Assembly (NCBI RefSeq): GCF_003351025.1
Contig: NZ_QPCG01000008.1
Span: forward strand, 156,938 to 220,937
Source of the DNA: Mucilaginibacter endophyticus
GTDB lineage: Bacteria; Bacteroidota; Bacteroidia; Sphingobacteriales; Sphingobacteriaceae
Reading direction: 5' to 3'
DNA length: 64,000 bases
The position numbers were made by a program, and so were the translations under genes. Below the pieces are notes generated by a model. The model saw only the letters and a program-made list of their open reading frames with translations. It did no database searches and was not told the origin of the DNA. Numbering within the stretch: the stretch's first letter is position 1; every line of letters starts with the position of its first letter. This document shows, piece after piece, positions 53,975-62,766 of this stretch.

Positions 53975-55894
53975 ATGAAAAAAGCTGATATGGTATTGTT
54001 TAACGGTAAAATCCATACCGTTGACGCTGAACAGCCTTCTACAACGGCGGTGGCTGTACAAGATGGTAAATTTGTTGCCGTTGGCGATGATGCCGAAGTG
54101 TTGAAATACGCAGGAGAGGGTACTACCACCATCGACCTGCAAAAGCAAACAGTGATACCGGGTATCAATGATTCGCACACACACCTGATAAGGGGCGGGT
54201 TGAATTACAACCTCGAGCTACGTTGGGATGGTGTGCCTTCATTGGCCGATGCATTGCGGATGCTGAAAGAACAGGTTGACCGTACACCATCGCCGCAATG
54301 GGTGAGGGTGATAGGGGGCTGGTCGGAATTTCAGTTTGCCGAGAAACGTTTGCCAACCCTGGCCGAGATCAATGAGCTTTCGCCGGATACACCGGTGTTT
54401 ATCATGCACCTATATGACAGGGCGTTTTTAAACCGTGCCGCGCTGAAAGCGGTTGGCTATACCAAAGATACCCCAGCGCCACCGGGAGGGCACATTGAAC
54501 GAAACTCGAAAGGCGAACCGACCGGGCTTATCCTTGCAACGCCGAACGCCCTGATTTTGTATGCTACGCTGGCTAAAGGCCCTAAGCTATCGTACGAGCA
54601 CCAGGTAAACTCCACCCGTCATTACATGCGCGAAATGAACCGTTTCGGTATCACCAGCGTAATTGACGCGGGTGGCGGCTACCAGAACTTTCCTGATGAT
54701 TACCGGGTAATTGATGAACTGAATAATGAAGGTAAACTCACCGTAAGGATTGCTTACAACCTGTTTACCCAACGCCCTAAACAAGAACTGGAAGATTTTG
54801 AAAGCTGGACAAAAACCGTAAAACTTTACCAGGGCGACGACATGTTCAGGCACAATGGTGCTGGCGAAATGCTGGTATTCTCCGCTGCTGATTTTGAGGA
54901 TTTTGTACAACCCCGCCACGAATTGCCCGAACAAATGGAAAATGAACTGGAACGCGTTGTGCGCCTATTGATTGAAAACCGCTGGCCTTTCAGGTTACAT
55001 GCCACTTATAACGAAAGCATCACCCGGTTTTTAAACGTTTTTGAAAAAGTGAACCGTGAGATCCCTTTCAACGGCCTGCCCTGGATATTTGACCATGCCG
55101 AAACCATTCACGAGAAAAATATTGAACGTGTTAAGGCATTGGGCGGCGGTATAGCCATACAGGATAGGATGGCTTTCCAGGGCGAATATTTCGCTAACCG
55201 ATATGGCGAAAAAGCCGCCTTGCAAACCCCGCCAGTTAAAAAAATGCTGGAGATGGGCGTACCGGTAGGAGGCGGTACCGATGCCACAAGGGTATCGAGC
55301 TATAACCCATGGCTGGCGCTGTACTGGTTAACATCGGGCAAAACAATTGGTGGCACAACTATTTATGATGAGGCTGGCAGGTTAAGCCGGGAAACCGCTT
55401 TGGAACTTTACACCAAAGGAAGCGCCTGGTTCTCGAACGAGCAGCAGAAAAAAGGCGCGATAAAAGTTGGACAATTAGCCGATTTCGCCGTGCTTGACCG
55501 TGATTTTTTCACCGTTGATGAAGAACAGATCAAAGCTATAGAAGCGGATATGACCGTTTTGGGTGGTAAAGTGGTTTACGCTAAAGGAGCTTTCTCATCA
55601 CACAACCCGCCGCCAATCCCAATTTTGCCGGATTGGTCGCCCACTAAAATTTATAACGGTTATTTCCCCGGTAGCAACCATTTAGCCCCGGCCAATACCC
55701 GCCAGGCGCAGGCCGAAAAACGCAAGGCCGATAATGCATTGATGCAGCAGCAAATAGCCAACGCGGTACACAGTTGTATGGGCAGTTGTTCGGTACATGG
55801 GCATGATCATAACCAGGCCCGCATGAGTAATTTGCCCGTAAACGATTACACGGCATTTTGGGGCGCACTGGGCTGCTCATGTTTTGCATTTTAA
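53975..55894 (+). CDS. YtcJ-like amidohydrolase with cysteine- and histidine-rich tail
   Basis: A 639-residue metal-dependent amidohydrolase (Amidohydro_3). GKIHTVDAEQP at the start, the metal motif NDSHTHLIRGG (His68, His70), DHAETIHEKN, and the Asp in GGGTDATRVSSYNP. No signal peptide is evident, although the neighbours are secreted. The last 45 residues, with HSCMGSCSVHGHDHN and a final GCSCF, form an unusual tail with five Cys and several His, a possible metal or redox site. The typical family member is about 550 residues without such a tail. Confidence 0.9.
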   Translation: MKKADMVLFNGKIHTVDAEQPSTTAVAVQDGKFVAVGDDAEVLKYAGEGTTTIDLQKQTVIPGINDSHTHLIRGGLNYNLELRWDGVPSLADALRMLKEQVDRTPSPQWVRVIGGWSEFQFAEKRLPTLAEINELSPDTPVFIMHLYDRAFLNRAALKAVGYTKDTPAPPGGHIERNSKGEPTGLILATPNALILYATLAKGPKLSYEHQVNSTRHYMREMNRFGITSVIDAGGGYQNFPDDYRVIDELNNEGKLTVRIAYNLFTQRPKQELEDFESWTKTVKLYQGDDMFRHNGAGEMLVFSAADFEDFVQPRHELPEQMENELERVVRLLIENRWPFRLHATYNESITRFLNVFEKVNREIPFNGLPWIFDHAETIHEKNIERVKALGGGIAIQDRMAFQGEYFANRYGEKAALQTPPVKKMLEMGVPVGGGTDATRVSSYNPWLALYWLTSGKTIGGTTIYDEAGRLSRETALELYTKGSAWFSNEQQKKGAIKVGQLADFAVLDRDFFTVDEEQIKAIEADMTVLGGKVVYAKGAFSSHNPPPIPILPDWSPTKIYNGYFPGSNHLAPANTRQAQAEKRKADNALMQQQIANAVHSCMGSCSVHGHDHNQARMSNLPVNDYTAFWGALGCSCFAF

Positions 55895-55907
55895 TTGAGC
55901 TATTTTT

Positions 55908-56345
55908 ATGAATGATATAATTAAAAACCTGCTTTACTCAGATTTGGGTACGCCGGTAGCGAACTGGGCCATGTTCGCGTTTCGGATATTACTGGCTGTT
56001 GAACTTTTCAGGGTGCATGGCATGAAAAAGTTTAAGGGGAACGATGGTAAGCCCGAGGTTGTGCCTAACCCCTTAGGATTGCCGCAACCTATCAATAACC
56101 TGGTGGCTATGCTATCAGATACCGTGGTACCGCTGATGGTAATATTGGGTTTATGTACCCGCGTTGCCGTATTACCAACTATTGGCGTAACGGCAGTTGG
56201 CTATTTTGTGGTGCATCGGCACGATTCGATAGAGGTGAGGGATGTACCCTACGTATACACCATTTGCTTTTTATTGTTGCTGGCAACAGGCCCAGGCAGC
56301 ATTTCATTTGATCAGTTAATTTTTAATCATTTTTTTAATATTTAA
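55908..56345 (+). CDS. DoxX-family membrane protein
   Basis: A 145-residue inner-membrane protein with about four hydrophobic helices (WAMFAFRILLAVELFRVHG; LVAMLSDTVVPLMVILGLC; VYTICFLLLLATGPG). It fits DoxX/MauE-type proteins, which are often linked to redox stress. It begins 13 bp after the amidohydrolase stop and is in the same operon. Confidence 0.85.
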   Translation: MNDIIKNLLYSDLGTPVANWAMFAFRILLAVELFRVHGMKKFKGNDGKPEVVPNPLGLPQPINNLVAMLSDTVVPLMVILGLCTRVAVLPTIGVTAVGYFVVHRHDSIEVRDVPYVYTICFLLLLATGPGSISFDQLIFNHFFNI

Positions 56346-56356
56346 ATACGTAAACC

Positions 56357-56830
56357 ATGGAACCAAAAATCGGAATATCGGCAGATAACCTGGCCAAAGT
56401 GGCCCATGCCTTAAACAGCATCCTGGCCGACGAATACATACTTTACACTAAAACCCGCAACGCGCACTGGAACGTTGAAGGGCCGGACTTTCATACCAAA
56501 CACCTGTTTTTTGAAAACCAGTATGAACAACTGGACGAGATTATGGACAGTGTAGCAGAGCGGATCCGTTCGCTTGGCCATTATGCTCCGGCTACTTTAA
56601 AAAGCTTCCTGGAATTAACTCACCTGTCTGAAGTATTGCACAGCAAAAATGATGGAGCTGGCTTTATTACTGAGTTACTGAACGATCATGAGAGCGTTAT
56701 TATCCGTTTAAGGGAATACATTAATGTTTTCGCCAACGATCTGAAAGACCTCGGCACCAGCGATTATGTAACCGGCCTGATGGAAACGCACGAGAAAATG
56801 GCCTGGATGCTAAGATCCCATTTAAAATAA
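56357..56830 (+). CDS. dps: Dps-type ferritin-like DNA-protection protein
   Basis: A 157-residue Dps. The ferroxidase residues are seen in NAHWNVEGPDFHTKHLFFE and in QYEQLDEIMDSVAERIRSLG. Such proteins form dodecamers, oxidise Fe2+ with H2O2 and shield DNA. Its place in the sigma-54 operon argues that the regulon answers to oxidative or another general stress. Confidence 0.95.
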   Translation: MEPKIGISADNLAKVAHALNSILADEYILYTKTRNAHWNVEGPDFHTKHLFFENQYEQLDEIMDSVAERIRSLGHYAPATLKSFLELTHLSEVLHSKNDGAGFITELLNDHESVIIRLREYINVFANDLKDLGTSDYVTGLMETHEKMAWMLRSHLK

Positions 56831-56836
56831 AACGAC

Positions 56837-57517
56837 ATGGAAAATCAACATAACATCTGGTTTGTCACACTCATATTATCCGCCGTGGCAGGTTATTGCG
56901 ATACGGTGACCTTTGTATCTGCCGGTTCTATTTTTTCCGCGCATGTAACCGGTAACTTTATCGTATTTGCTTATCAAATTATTAAAGGGTCGGATGCCCA
57001 GGCCTGGATCAAGTTGCTAACATTTCCGGTATTCATGATCTCGGTCATCGTTGGCGGACAAATTGCTGCAAGATCTGTAAATCATTATAAAATACTACTG
57101 GCCGAAGGGCTGGTGCTTTTGCTGTGCGGTTTAATTTCCCAACTTTTTGTGCATACTGCCGGGCTAACCTGGGAAACCTACCTGGTTGTCATGTTAGTGG
57201 TATTTGCTATGGGGCTGCAAAACGCGTTCGGTAAATTATATGCTAAAGAAACGTTCGGGCCAACAACTATGATGACGGGCAATGTAACCCAGCTATCGCT
57301 TGATCTTGGTAAATCTGCCGGCTCCGTTTTTAAAGATCTGGTATCGATGGAAAGTTTAAAAAAGCAATGTATAACCATCGGTGGTTTCCTGGCGGGGTGC
57401 CTTGCCGGCGCTGTACTGGCTAAAAGCTTCGGTCTCATGGTAATTGTTTTGCCCGGAGCAGGCATAATCTTTTGCTATTTCGTCGCAGGTAAAAACGAAC
57501 CGGTTACCGCGGTTTAA
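56837..57517 (+). CDS. YoaK/DUF1275 membrane protein
   Basis: A 226-residue inner-membrane protein with about six helices. The family signature is SAVAGYCDTVTFVSAGSIFS followed by SAHVTGNFIVFAYQ, and NAFGKLYAKETFGPTTMMTG in the middle. The function of the family is not settled. It is the last gene of the seven-gene operon, 6 bp after dps. No terminator is obvious after it. Confidence 0.9.
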   Translation: MENQHNIWFVTLILSAVAGYCDTVTFVSAGSIFSAHVTGNFIVFAYQIIKGSDAQAWIKLLTFPVFMISVIVGGQIAARSVNHYKILLAEGLVLLLCGLISQLFVHTAGLTWETYLVVMLVVFAMGLQNAFGKLYAKETFGPTTMMTGNVTQLSLDLGKSAGSVFKDLVSMESLKKQCITIGGFLAGCLAGAVLAKSFGLMVIVLPGAGIIFCYFVAGKNEPVTAV

Positions 57518-57570
57518 TCATGTATAATTAGAGGCTGTTGCCTTAATGGCCTTTAATTAAAAATCAGCAA

Positions 57571-57662
57571 TCGCAAATTCACGAAATTTCGCCATGGTTT
57601 TGAGCCTGACGCCAGTTTAAACTTAAGATTAACAGGTGGTTAAGCGATGGCATCTTACTTGA
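57571..57662 (+). promoter_or_regulatory. Sigma-54 promoter with triple half-site, site F (regulator gene)
   Basis: CGC (57572), ACG (57581), CGC (57590), six bases between each. GG at 57649-57650 is 77 bp after the first base; TGGCATCTTACTTGA is the -24/-12 element. The predicted start is near 57673, about 180 nt before the regulator's ATG. Confidence 0.75.
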
Positions 57663-57675
57663 TAAATTGATAGTG

Positions 57676-57719
57676 CGGGCTTGCCAGGTAACATTTACCC
57701 CTATGTTACCAATTGCCCG
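57676..57719 (+). ncRNA. Structured leader or small RNA after site F
   Basis: CGGGC (57676) pairs with GCCCG (57715), and inside it GGTAACAT (57687) pairs with ATGTTACC (57703). The hairpin begins a few bases after the predicted transcription start. A weak AGCA/TGCT stem and T5 near 57750-57765 could end a short RNA. It could equally be only a leader of the regulator gene. Confidence 0.4.
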
Positions 57720-57856
57720 GATGAACCTAAAACCAAGTTTAAGCCTACAGCAGGATGGTGCTTTTTACTGAAAATATAATGGCTCAAAGGCCTGCATCAC
57801 CATTACGCCTGAAATTAATAACTTAGAAAATAAAATAGCCTGATCGTTTATCGGGC

Positions 57857-59812
57857 ATGATAAAGCAAATGAAAGAGCAGATTTTAATTGTTGAGGATGA
57901 GTTTATAGTAGCGAACGATTTGAGGATCATGCTTCAAAAGGCGGGGTATCAGGTTTGCGGCATAGCGCCATCTGTTGCTAAGGCTACAGAACTGATCAAG
58001 GCTAAAAACCCAGACTGGGTTCTTCTCGATATATTTTTGCAAGGCAGTAAAACAGGCATCGATCTGGCCGGTCAATTGAGCGAGATGGGGATTCCATTCA
58101 TTTACATATCGGCTAACACTAATCAGGCTATACTGGAGGCGGCGAAAGCCACAGAACCTTATGGTTTCCTGGTTAAACCATTCAGGGAAAAAGATTTATT
58201 GGTGATGCTCGATATTGCTCTTTACAAGCACGAGCAGAGCAGGAAATTTAGCCAGTCGCGAATGTCATCCCTGAAGGATCAAGTGACTATGATTGCTTCA
58301 AAAGCCGATAACAGGAACGAAAAGCTGAAGCAGGTGGCAGATATTTTGCAGGGGGTGGTAACATTTGATTGTTTACAAATCAGCAAAAATGACCCATCGG
58401 CCGAACAAGAGCAGGTTTACCTCGTGAAAAACACCCTGAATATATTCCAGGTGCAAACGCTTAACGAACTGCTGGAGATAACAGGTATTACGCAAAGGGA
58501 TTACCGGTCATGGAAGCCCTCGCCTGTAGATACAAAAAATCAGTTTTACAATAATTTTGAGTTCAGGCGTCTGAAAATGGACAACTTATGGCTGAAAGTC
58601 CTGAGCGATCATTATCAATATCAATCTGCCTTATGTTATGATGTGCTTTCAGATGATGGCTCTGTATACAAGTTTTTGTTTTTAAGCACCAGCCAGGAGC
58701 GTTATAATAAGCTGCAACTTGATTTGCTTAAAAAAAACGCCATAGCGCTGAAACAATTAGTTACCGATATTATCCTTAAAAAGGACGCGGAAGTAAAACC
58801 GGTCCGCACCTTAAGAGCATCTCCTCCGTTACCGCTAAGCCTGCCGGTCGCGTCTCAAAATTTCAATGGAATTATTGGCGAAAGTCCGCTGCTTAAGGCG
58901 GTATTCCATAAAATTAACATTGTTGCGCCTGACGAAACGTCTGTTTTAGTTGCAGGGGAAAGCGGCACAGGCAAGGAAAGAATAGCACAAACCATCCATA
59001 AACTGTCGCCAAGAAAAAACAAACCTATGGTGACTGTGAACTGCGCTGCCCTTCCCATCAACCTGATAGAATCAGAATTATTTGGGCATGAAAGAGGGGC
59101 ATTTACCGGCGCAACCGAAAAGCGAACCGGCAAATTTGAGCAGGCGGATGGAGGTACCATATTTCTGGATGAGATAGGCGAATTGCCACTGGAAGCGCAG
59201 GTTAAGCTATTACGCGTTTTACAGGAAAAGGAAATTGAGCGACTGGGAGGGAATTATACCAAAAAAGTGAACGTACGGATTATAACAGCCACAAACCGAA
59301 ACCTGGAGAAAGAGGTAGCCGAAGGGCGGTTCAGGCTGGATTTGTATTACAGGCTCAACGTGTTCCCGATCGAATTACCCCCATTAAGGCAACGAAAAGA
59401 AGACATCCCAATGCTGGCAAATCACTTTTTAGATCGTTTTGCCAAAAGATCAGGCAAGATTGTTTCAGGTATCAGTGAAGATGCGATGCAAACCTTGTTA
59501 AATTACGATTGGCCCGGAAACATCAGGGAACTTGAACATTTAATTGAGCGTAGTTTACTTATGGCAACAGGTAATAGCATCGACATCATCGATATCCCTA
59601 AAGTTAACGCCGTAACTTCAGTGCCGACAAAAGAAGGCTATCGTGTAAGGACAATGGAAGAGATGGAGCGGGAACATATTCTTGAAATACTGAAAATTTG
59701 TAAAGGGAAGATTTTTGGAGAAGGCGGCGCTGCAGAAATGCTTAATATTCCTTCAACAACCCTTAATTCTAAAATCAAACGATTGGGAATAAAGTATGAG
59801 TATGTTAAATAG
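57857..59812 (+). CDS. NtrC-type response regulator with unusual middle domain
   Basis: A 651-residue sigma-54 activator. Residues 5-125 are a receiver: QILIVEDEF (acidic pair), VLLDIFLQGSK (phospho-Asp) and GFLVKPF (Lys). A middle domain of about 200 residues (from VTMIASKADNRNEK to about 320) has no match I recognise. The AAA+ domain has GESGTGKER, GAFTGA and IFLDEIGELP. The Fis-type end is STTLNSKIKRLGIKYEYVK. Its own gene is behind site F, so it probably activates itself. The convergent kinase at 59856 is the likely phosphodonor. Confidence 0.94.
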   Translation: MIKQMKEQILIVEDEFIVANDLRIMLQKAGYQVCGIAPSVAKATELIKAKNPDWVLLDIFLQGSKTGIDLAGQLSEMGIPFIYISANTNQAILEAAKATEPYGFLVKPFREKDLLVMLDIALYKHEQSRKFSQSRMSSLKDQVTMIASKADNRNEKLKQVADILQGVVTFDCLQISKNDPSAEQEQVYLVKNTLNIFQVQTLNELLEITGITQRDYRSWKPSPVDTKNQFYNNFEFRRLKMDNLWLKVLSDHYQYQSALCYDVLSDDGSVYKFLFLSTSQERYNKLQLDLLKKNAIALKQLVTDIILKKDAEVKPVRTLRASPPLPLSLPVASQNFNGIIGESPLLKAVFHKINIVAPDETSVLVAGESGTGKERIAQTIHKLSPRKNKPMVTVNCAALPINLIESELFGHERGAFTGATEKRTGKFEQADGGTIFLDEIGELPLEAQVKLLRVLQEKEIERLGGNYTKKVNVRIITATNRNLEKEVAEGRFRLDLYYRLNVFPIELPPLRQRKEDIPMLANHFLDRFAKRSGKIVSGISEDAMQTLLNYDWPGNIRELEHLIERSLLMATGNSIDIIDIPKVNAVTSVPTKEGYRVRTMEEMEREHILEILKICKGKIFGEGGAAEMLNIPSTTLNSKIKRLGIKYEYVK

Positions 59813-59855
59813 ATCAGGAACAACATCCAATACTACTCACCTGTAAGCATATTGA

Positions 59856-62336
59856 TCAGCGCCCGGCTTCTGAAAGCTGGGGGCGGAATTGCACGCTTAC
59901 CGTCACCCCTTGTTGTGATTTCAAGTTGAATTTCCCGCCGAGTTGCTCTGTAAGCCCGATCATTAAATTAATCCCTAACGAAGTACAATTATACACGTCA
60001 AAATCCTCAGGTAAGCCTTTACCGTTATCCCTTATCAGCAATTCGATGTACCCATCATGAATTTCTGTCAATGATATCGAAATTACACCAGGCTCTTCAG
60101 TGTTAAAAGCATATTTAACGCTGTTTGTAATCGCCTCGTTCAAAATCAATCCCAGCGGTACGGTATCTGCTGTGGTTAGTTGCAGGTGTGCCAGTTTAAA
60201 TTCAAATTGAATCCGGTGCCCCGTTTCAAACGATCCCTGGATGCTGTCGGCGAGTTCTGTAATGTATTTCCCCAGGTGGATGGTTGACAGGTCATCGGAT
60301 TTGTAGAGTTTTTGATGTACTATAGATATTGCCTGCATCCTGTTTTGGCTATCCCTGATGGCTGTTAAGGCCTGCTCATTTTCCAGGTAGGACGATTGCG
60401 TATTTAACAGGCTGGAAATAATCTGGAGGTTGTTTTTAACCCTGTGGTGAATTTCCTTCATCAGCCATTCCTTTTCGCGAAGTAGCTCATTAAGCTGATC
60501 GTTTTGTTCATTGATCTCATTTTGCCGTTGCTGCAACACCCGGTTATTTTTCTGTTTCGCACGGTAAAGGTAAATCATAAGGCCGGTTAGCAAAAGGGAG
60601 CTAAAAAGCGCAACTACTATGAATTTACGGTTCAGCGCCTCTTTGTCCAGTTCACTTTGCTGTAAGGTGTTTTTATTTCTTAATACCAGATTTTCATGAT
60701 CGCGTTGGGCAGTCTCAAATTGAAGATGCAATAGTTCTGATTGTTTTAGCCGTACTTTATTGAAGATAGAATCAGTAATAGCTTTCGCCGCTTCGAAGTG
60801 TTTGATTGCCGTAAGATATTTGCCGTTCGCAGAGTCGACTTTAAATTGAAGTTGATGACATGCAGCTATGTTGATTATAGAAAAGGCCGGGTTTGGCTTT
60901 TTTAATATGTTCTCTAAATAAGGTACTGCTTTGTTGTAATTTCTTTGTCCAACATAAAATTCGGCGATATTTTTGCAGGCGAGATTATAATAGGAATCAT
61001 ACCTGTTCGTCGCTTTAAATAACGAAATGGCCTCAAGGTAGTTTTGTTCGGCAAGAGCCGGTTTATGTAACGCCACATAGCAGTCGCCACGAATCAGTGG
61101 TATGAAAACCTGATTTTGCTTTTCATCAGGATACCTTTTAAACGCATTTTCAACAAGCTTCAACACAAGCAACGCTTTTCCATCGATGATCATTTCAGTT
61201 GCTATGTCTCTGAAAACAAGGTAAGGAAACCGTTTTTCTAATTTGATAGTATTGTCCAAGCATAACCGGCTCCATTTTACACTTTCTTTTTTCAATCCGA
61301 GGTCATGGCATATATTAGCCAGCCTGAACTGAATATAGTTAAGTTTATAATCGGTACCTGTGGTATCTGCGTATTTAACTGCTGTCAGGCTGCTGCGCAT
61401 AGCCGCTTCAAAGTTTAGTTTAGCCATGTAAACTGCCGAAAGCAGGTCGTAAGTATATTGTAGGTTTTTAAAGCCGGCTGCTGTGTACATTTTCAATACA
61501 TTTTTTAACTGCCTTTCTGCGGTATCTAACCTGCCCGCTCTGAAATCATAGTTGGCTATTTCTTTCAATTCGCCGACTGCGAGCCCGGTGTCTTTCGCGG
61601 CGAATGCATAACCAACAGCTTTTTTTAAATAAAAACGGGCTAAGCTGTCATTGCCTTCGTTAAAAGCCTTTAAAGACCAGGCTTTTGCTTCGATGTCTTT
61701 CCTCCTGTATTTTCTGCTGGCACTTATAATTTGCGCGAAAGTTTTATCGTAAGTAGCAGCAGGCAGGTATTGCTCCATTTGAAGCGGATACCGATAAATT
61801 AAAGCGTAAAGTGAAAGTACCGGCATATGATGGCTGCGGGCGTAATTTTGGGCTGCGGTTATATTGGTATCAGCAATATCAAGGTCGGCCTTCTCTTCGC
61901 CACCTTTCTCCAGAAAAAATATTCCTATAGCAATGTGAAGACGACAGTATAAACCGCCTTTAGCTTTATTTGCCATTTCCTGTGCTTCGGCAAACCGCTT
62001 TTGAAGCAGCAACATCCGGATCTGAAGCAATTCCGCGTCTTCCACTCCCTGGTTGTAATTGATGGATCTGCTTAAGTTTTCAGCGGTTTTCGTATAAATA
62101 AACGATGAATCAAGATTTTCTTTGGTGGATGCTTTATTACTCAGATAAAAATTGCTGATTGTTAAGGCGAGCTTGATCCGAGTTTGAATGGTGGAGGACC
62201 TGGCATATCTAACGGTAAGATCGGGTAGCGTGTTTTTTAAGTCTATCTGCGCACGTGTAACCGAGCAATTGAACACCATTAAGGCGACGAGATATTTTAT
62301 AGCGTTATTATTGATATTAAAAAGTTTCACCGTCAT
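59856..62336 (-). CDS. TPR sensor histidine kinase (HisKA_2 type)
   Basis: An 826-residue membrane kinase, close to the one at 31603 in length and layout. Signal sequence (YLVALMVFNCSVTRAQ), TPR region, a membrane helix (FIVVALFSSLLLTGLMIYLY), one coiled-coil unit (EINEQNDQLNELLREKEW), the phospho-accepting His in KEIHHRVKNNLQII, and HATPase motifs (LNEAITNSVKYAF, RDNGKGLP). It converges with the NtrC-type regulator gene, 43 bp apart, a common layout for a cognate pair. No triple half-site is found upstream of it. Confidence 0.92.
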   Translation of the reverse strand: MTVKLFNINNNAIKYLVALMVFNCSVTRAQIDLKNTLPDLTVRYARSSTIQTRIKLALTISNFYLSNKASTKENLDSSFIYTKTAENLSRSINYNQGVEDAELLQIRMLLLQKRFAEAQEMANKAKGGLYCRLHIAIGIFFLEKGGEEKADLDIADTNITAAQNYARSHHMPVLSLYALIYRYPLQMEQYLPAATYDKTFAQIISASRKYRRKDIEAKAWSLKAFNEGNDSLARFYLKKAVGYAFAAKDTGLAVGELKEIANYDFRAGRLDTAERQLKNVLKMYTAAGFKNLQYTYDLLSAVYMAKLNFEAAMRSSLTAVKYADTTGTDYKLNYIQFRLANICHDLGLKKESVKWSRLCLDNTIKLEKRFPYLVFRDIATEMIIDGKALLVLKLVENAFKRYPDEKQNQVFIPLIRGDCYVALHKPALAEQNYLEAISLFKATNRYDSYYNLACKNIAEFYVGQRNYNKAVPYLENILKKPNPAFSIINIAACHQLQFKVDSANGKYLTAIKHFEAAKAITDSIFNKVRLKQSELLHLQFETAQRDHENLVLRNKNTLQQSELDKEALNRKFIVVALFSSLLLTGLMIYLYRAKQKNNRVLQQRQNEINEQNDQLNELLREKEWLMKEIHHRVKNNLQIISSLLNTQSSYLENEQALTAIRDSQNRMQAISIVHQKLYKSDDLSTIHLGKYITELADSIQGSFETGHRIQFEFKLAHLQLTTADTVPLGLILNEAITNSVKYAFNTEEPGVISISLTEIHDGYIELLIRDNGKGLPEDFDVYNCTSLGINLMIGLTEQLGGKFNLKSQQGVTVSVQFRPQLSEAGR

Positions 62337-62766
62337 TCACGGATCAAATAAAGAAATAAGCTGCAATTTAGATAAATGAATAATTTTGTGTCGCCCGAAA
62401 ACAAAAAAACTTCGAATGATATCATTTGATGTTTTTTACTCAATTTCAAATATTGATTTAGCGGAATGGAATACACCGCATGATTTCCATAAAAAAGTCT
62501 TAGCGCTGGCACGTTATCCCATTTGCTCAGGTTACTTGAATCAATCCGGGATTATTGTATTCCAAGTATCGCGAAGCAACCTAACGATTTTCTTATAAGT
62601 TTGAACATAGACACCCATTATCTGGCATCACATTCCGACCTGCTTAAGGTAGTTTATGCTCCCCGAAAAATGGCTTCTAACTTAATATTTAAGATACTTC
62701 GATATCCTTCCGTTTTCGAAATGTGAATTTTACTTAAATTATTAACTTTAGGTTAAAGTTCAACTT
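62337..62766. other. Spacer upstream of the 62.8 kb gene
   Basis: No credible gene; the small frames here have poor composition. The only structure is the dyad AACTTTA-GGT-TAAAGTT (62744-62760), ending six bases before the start of the next gene, a probable operator. Confidence 0.45.

Noticed and set aside
59856..62520. A triple half-site upstream of the third sensor kinase
   Set aside because: No convincing half-sites or -24/-12 element at the fixed spacing on the minus strand.
62386..62726. Two overlapping short plus-strand frames
   Set aside because: No recognisable features, and no promoter or conserved-looking motif; probably spacer.
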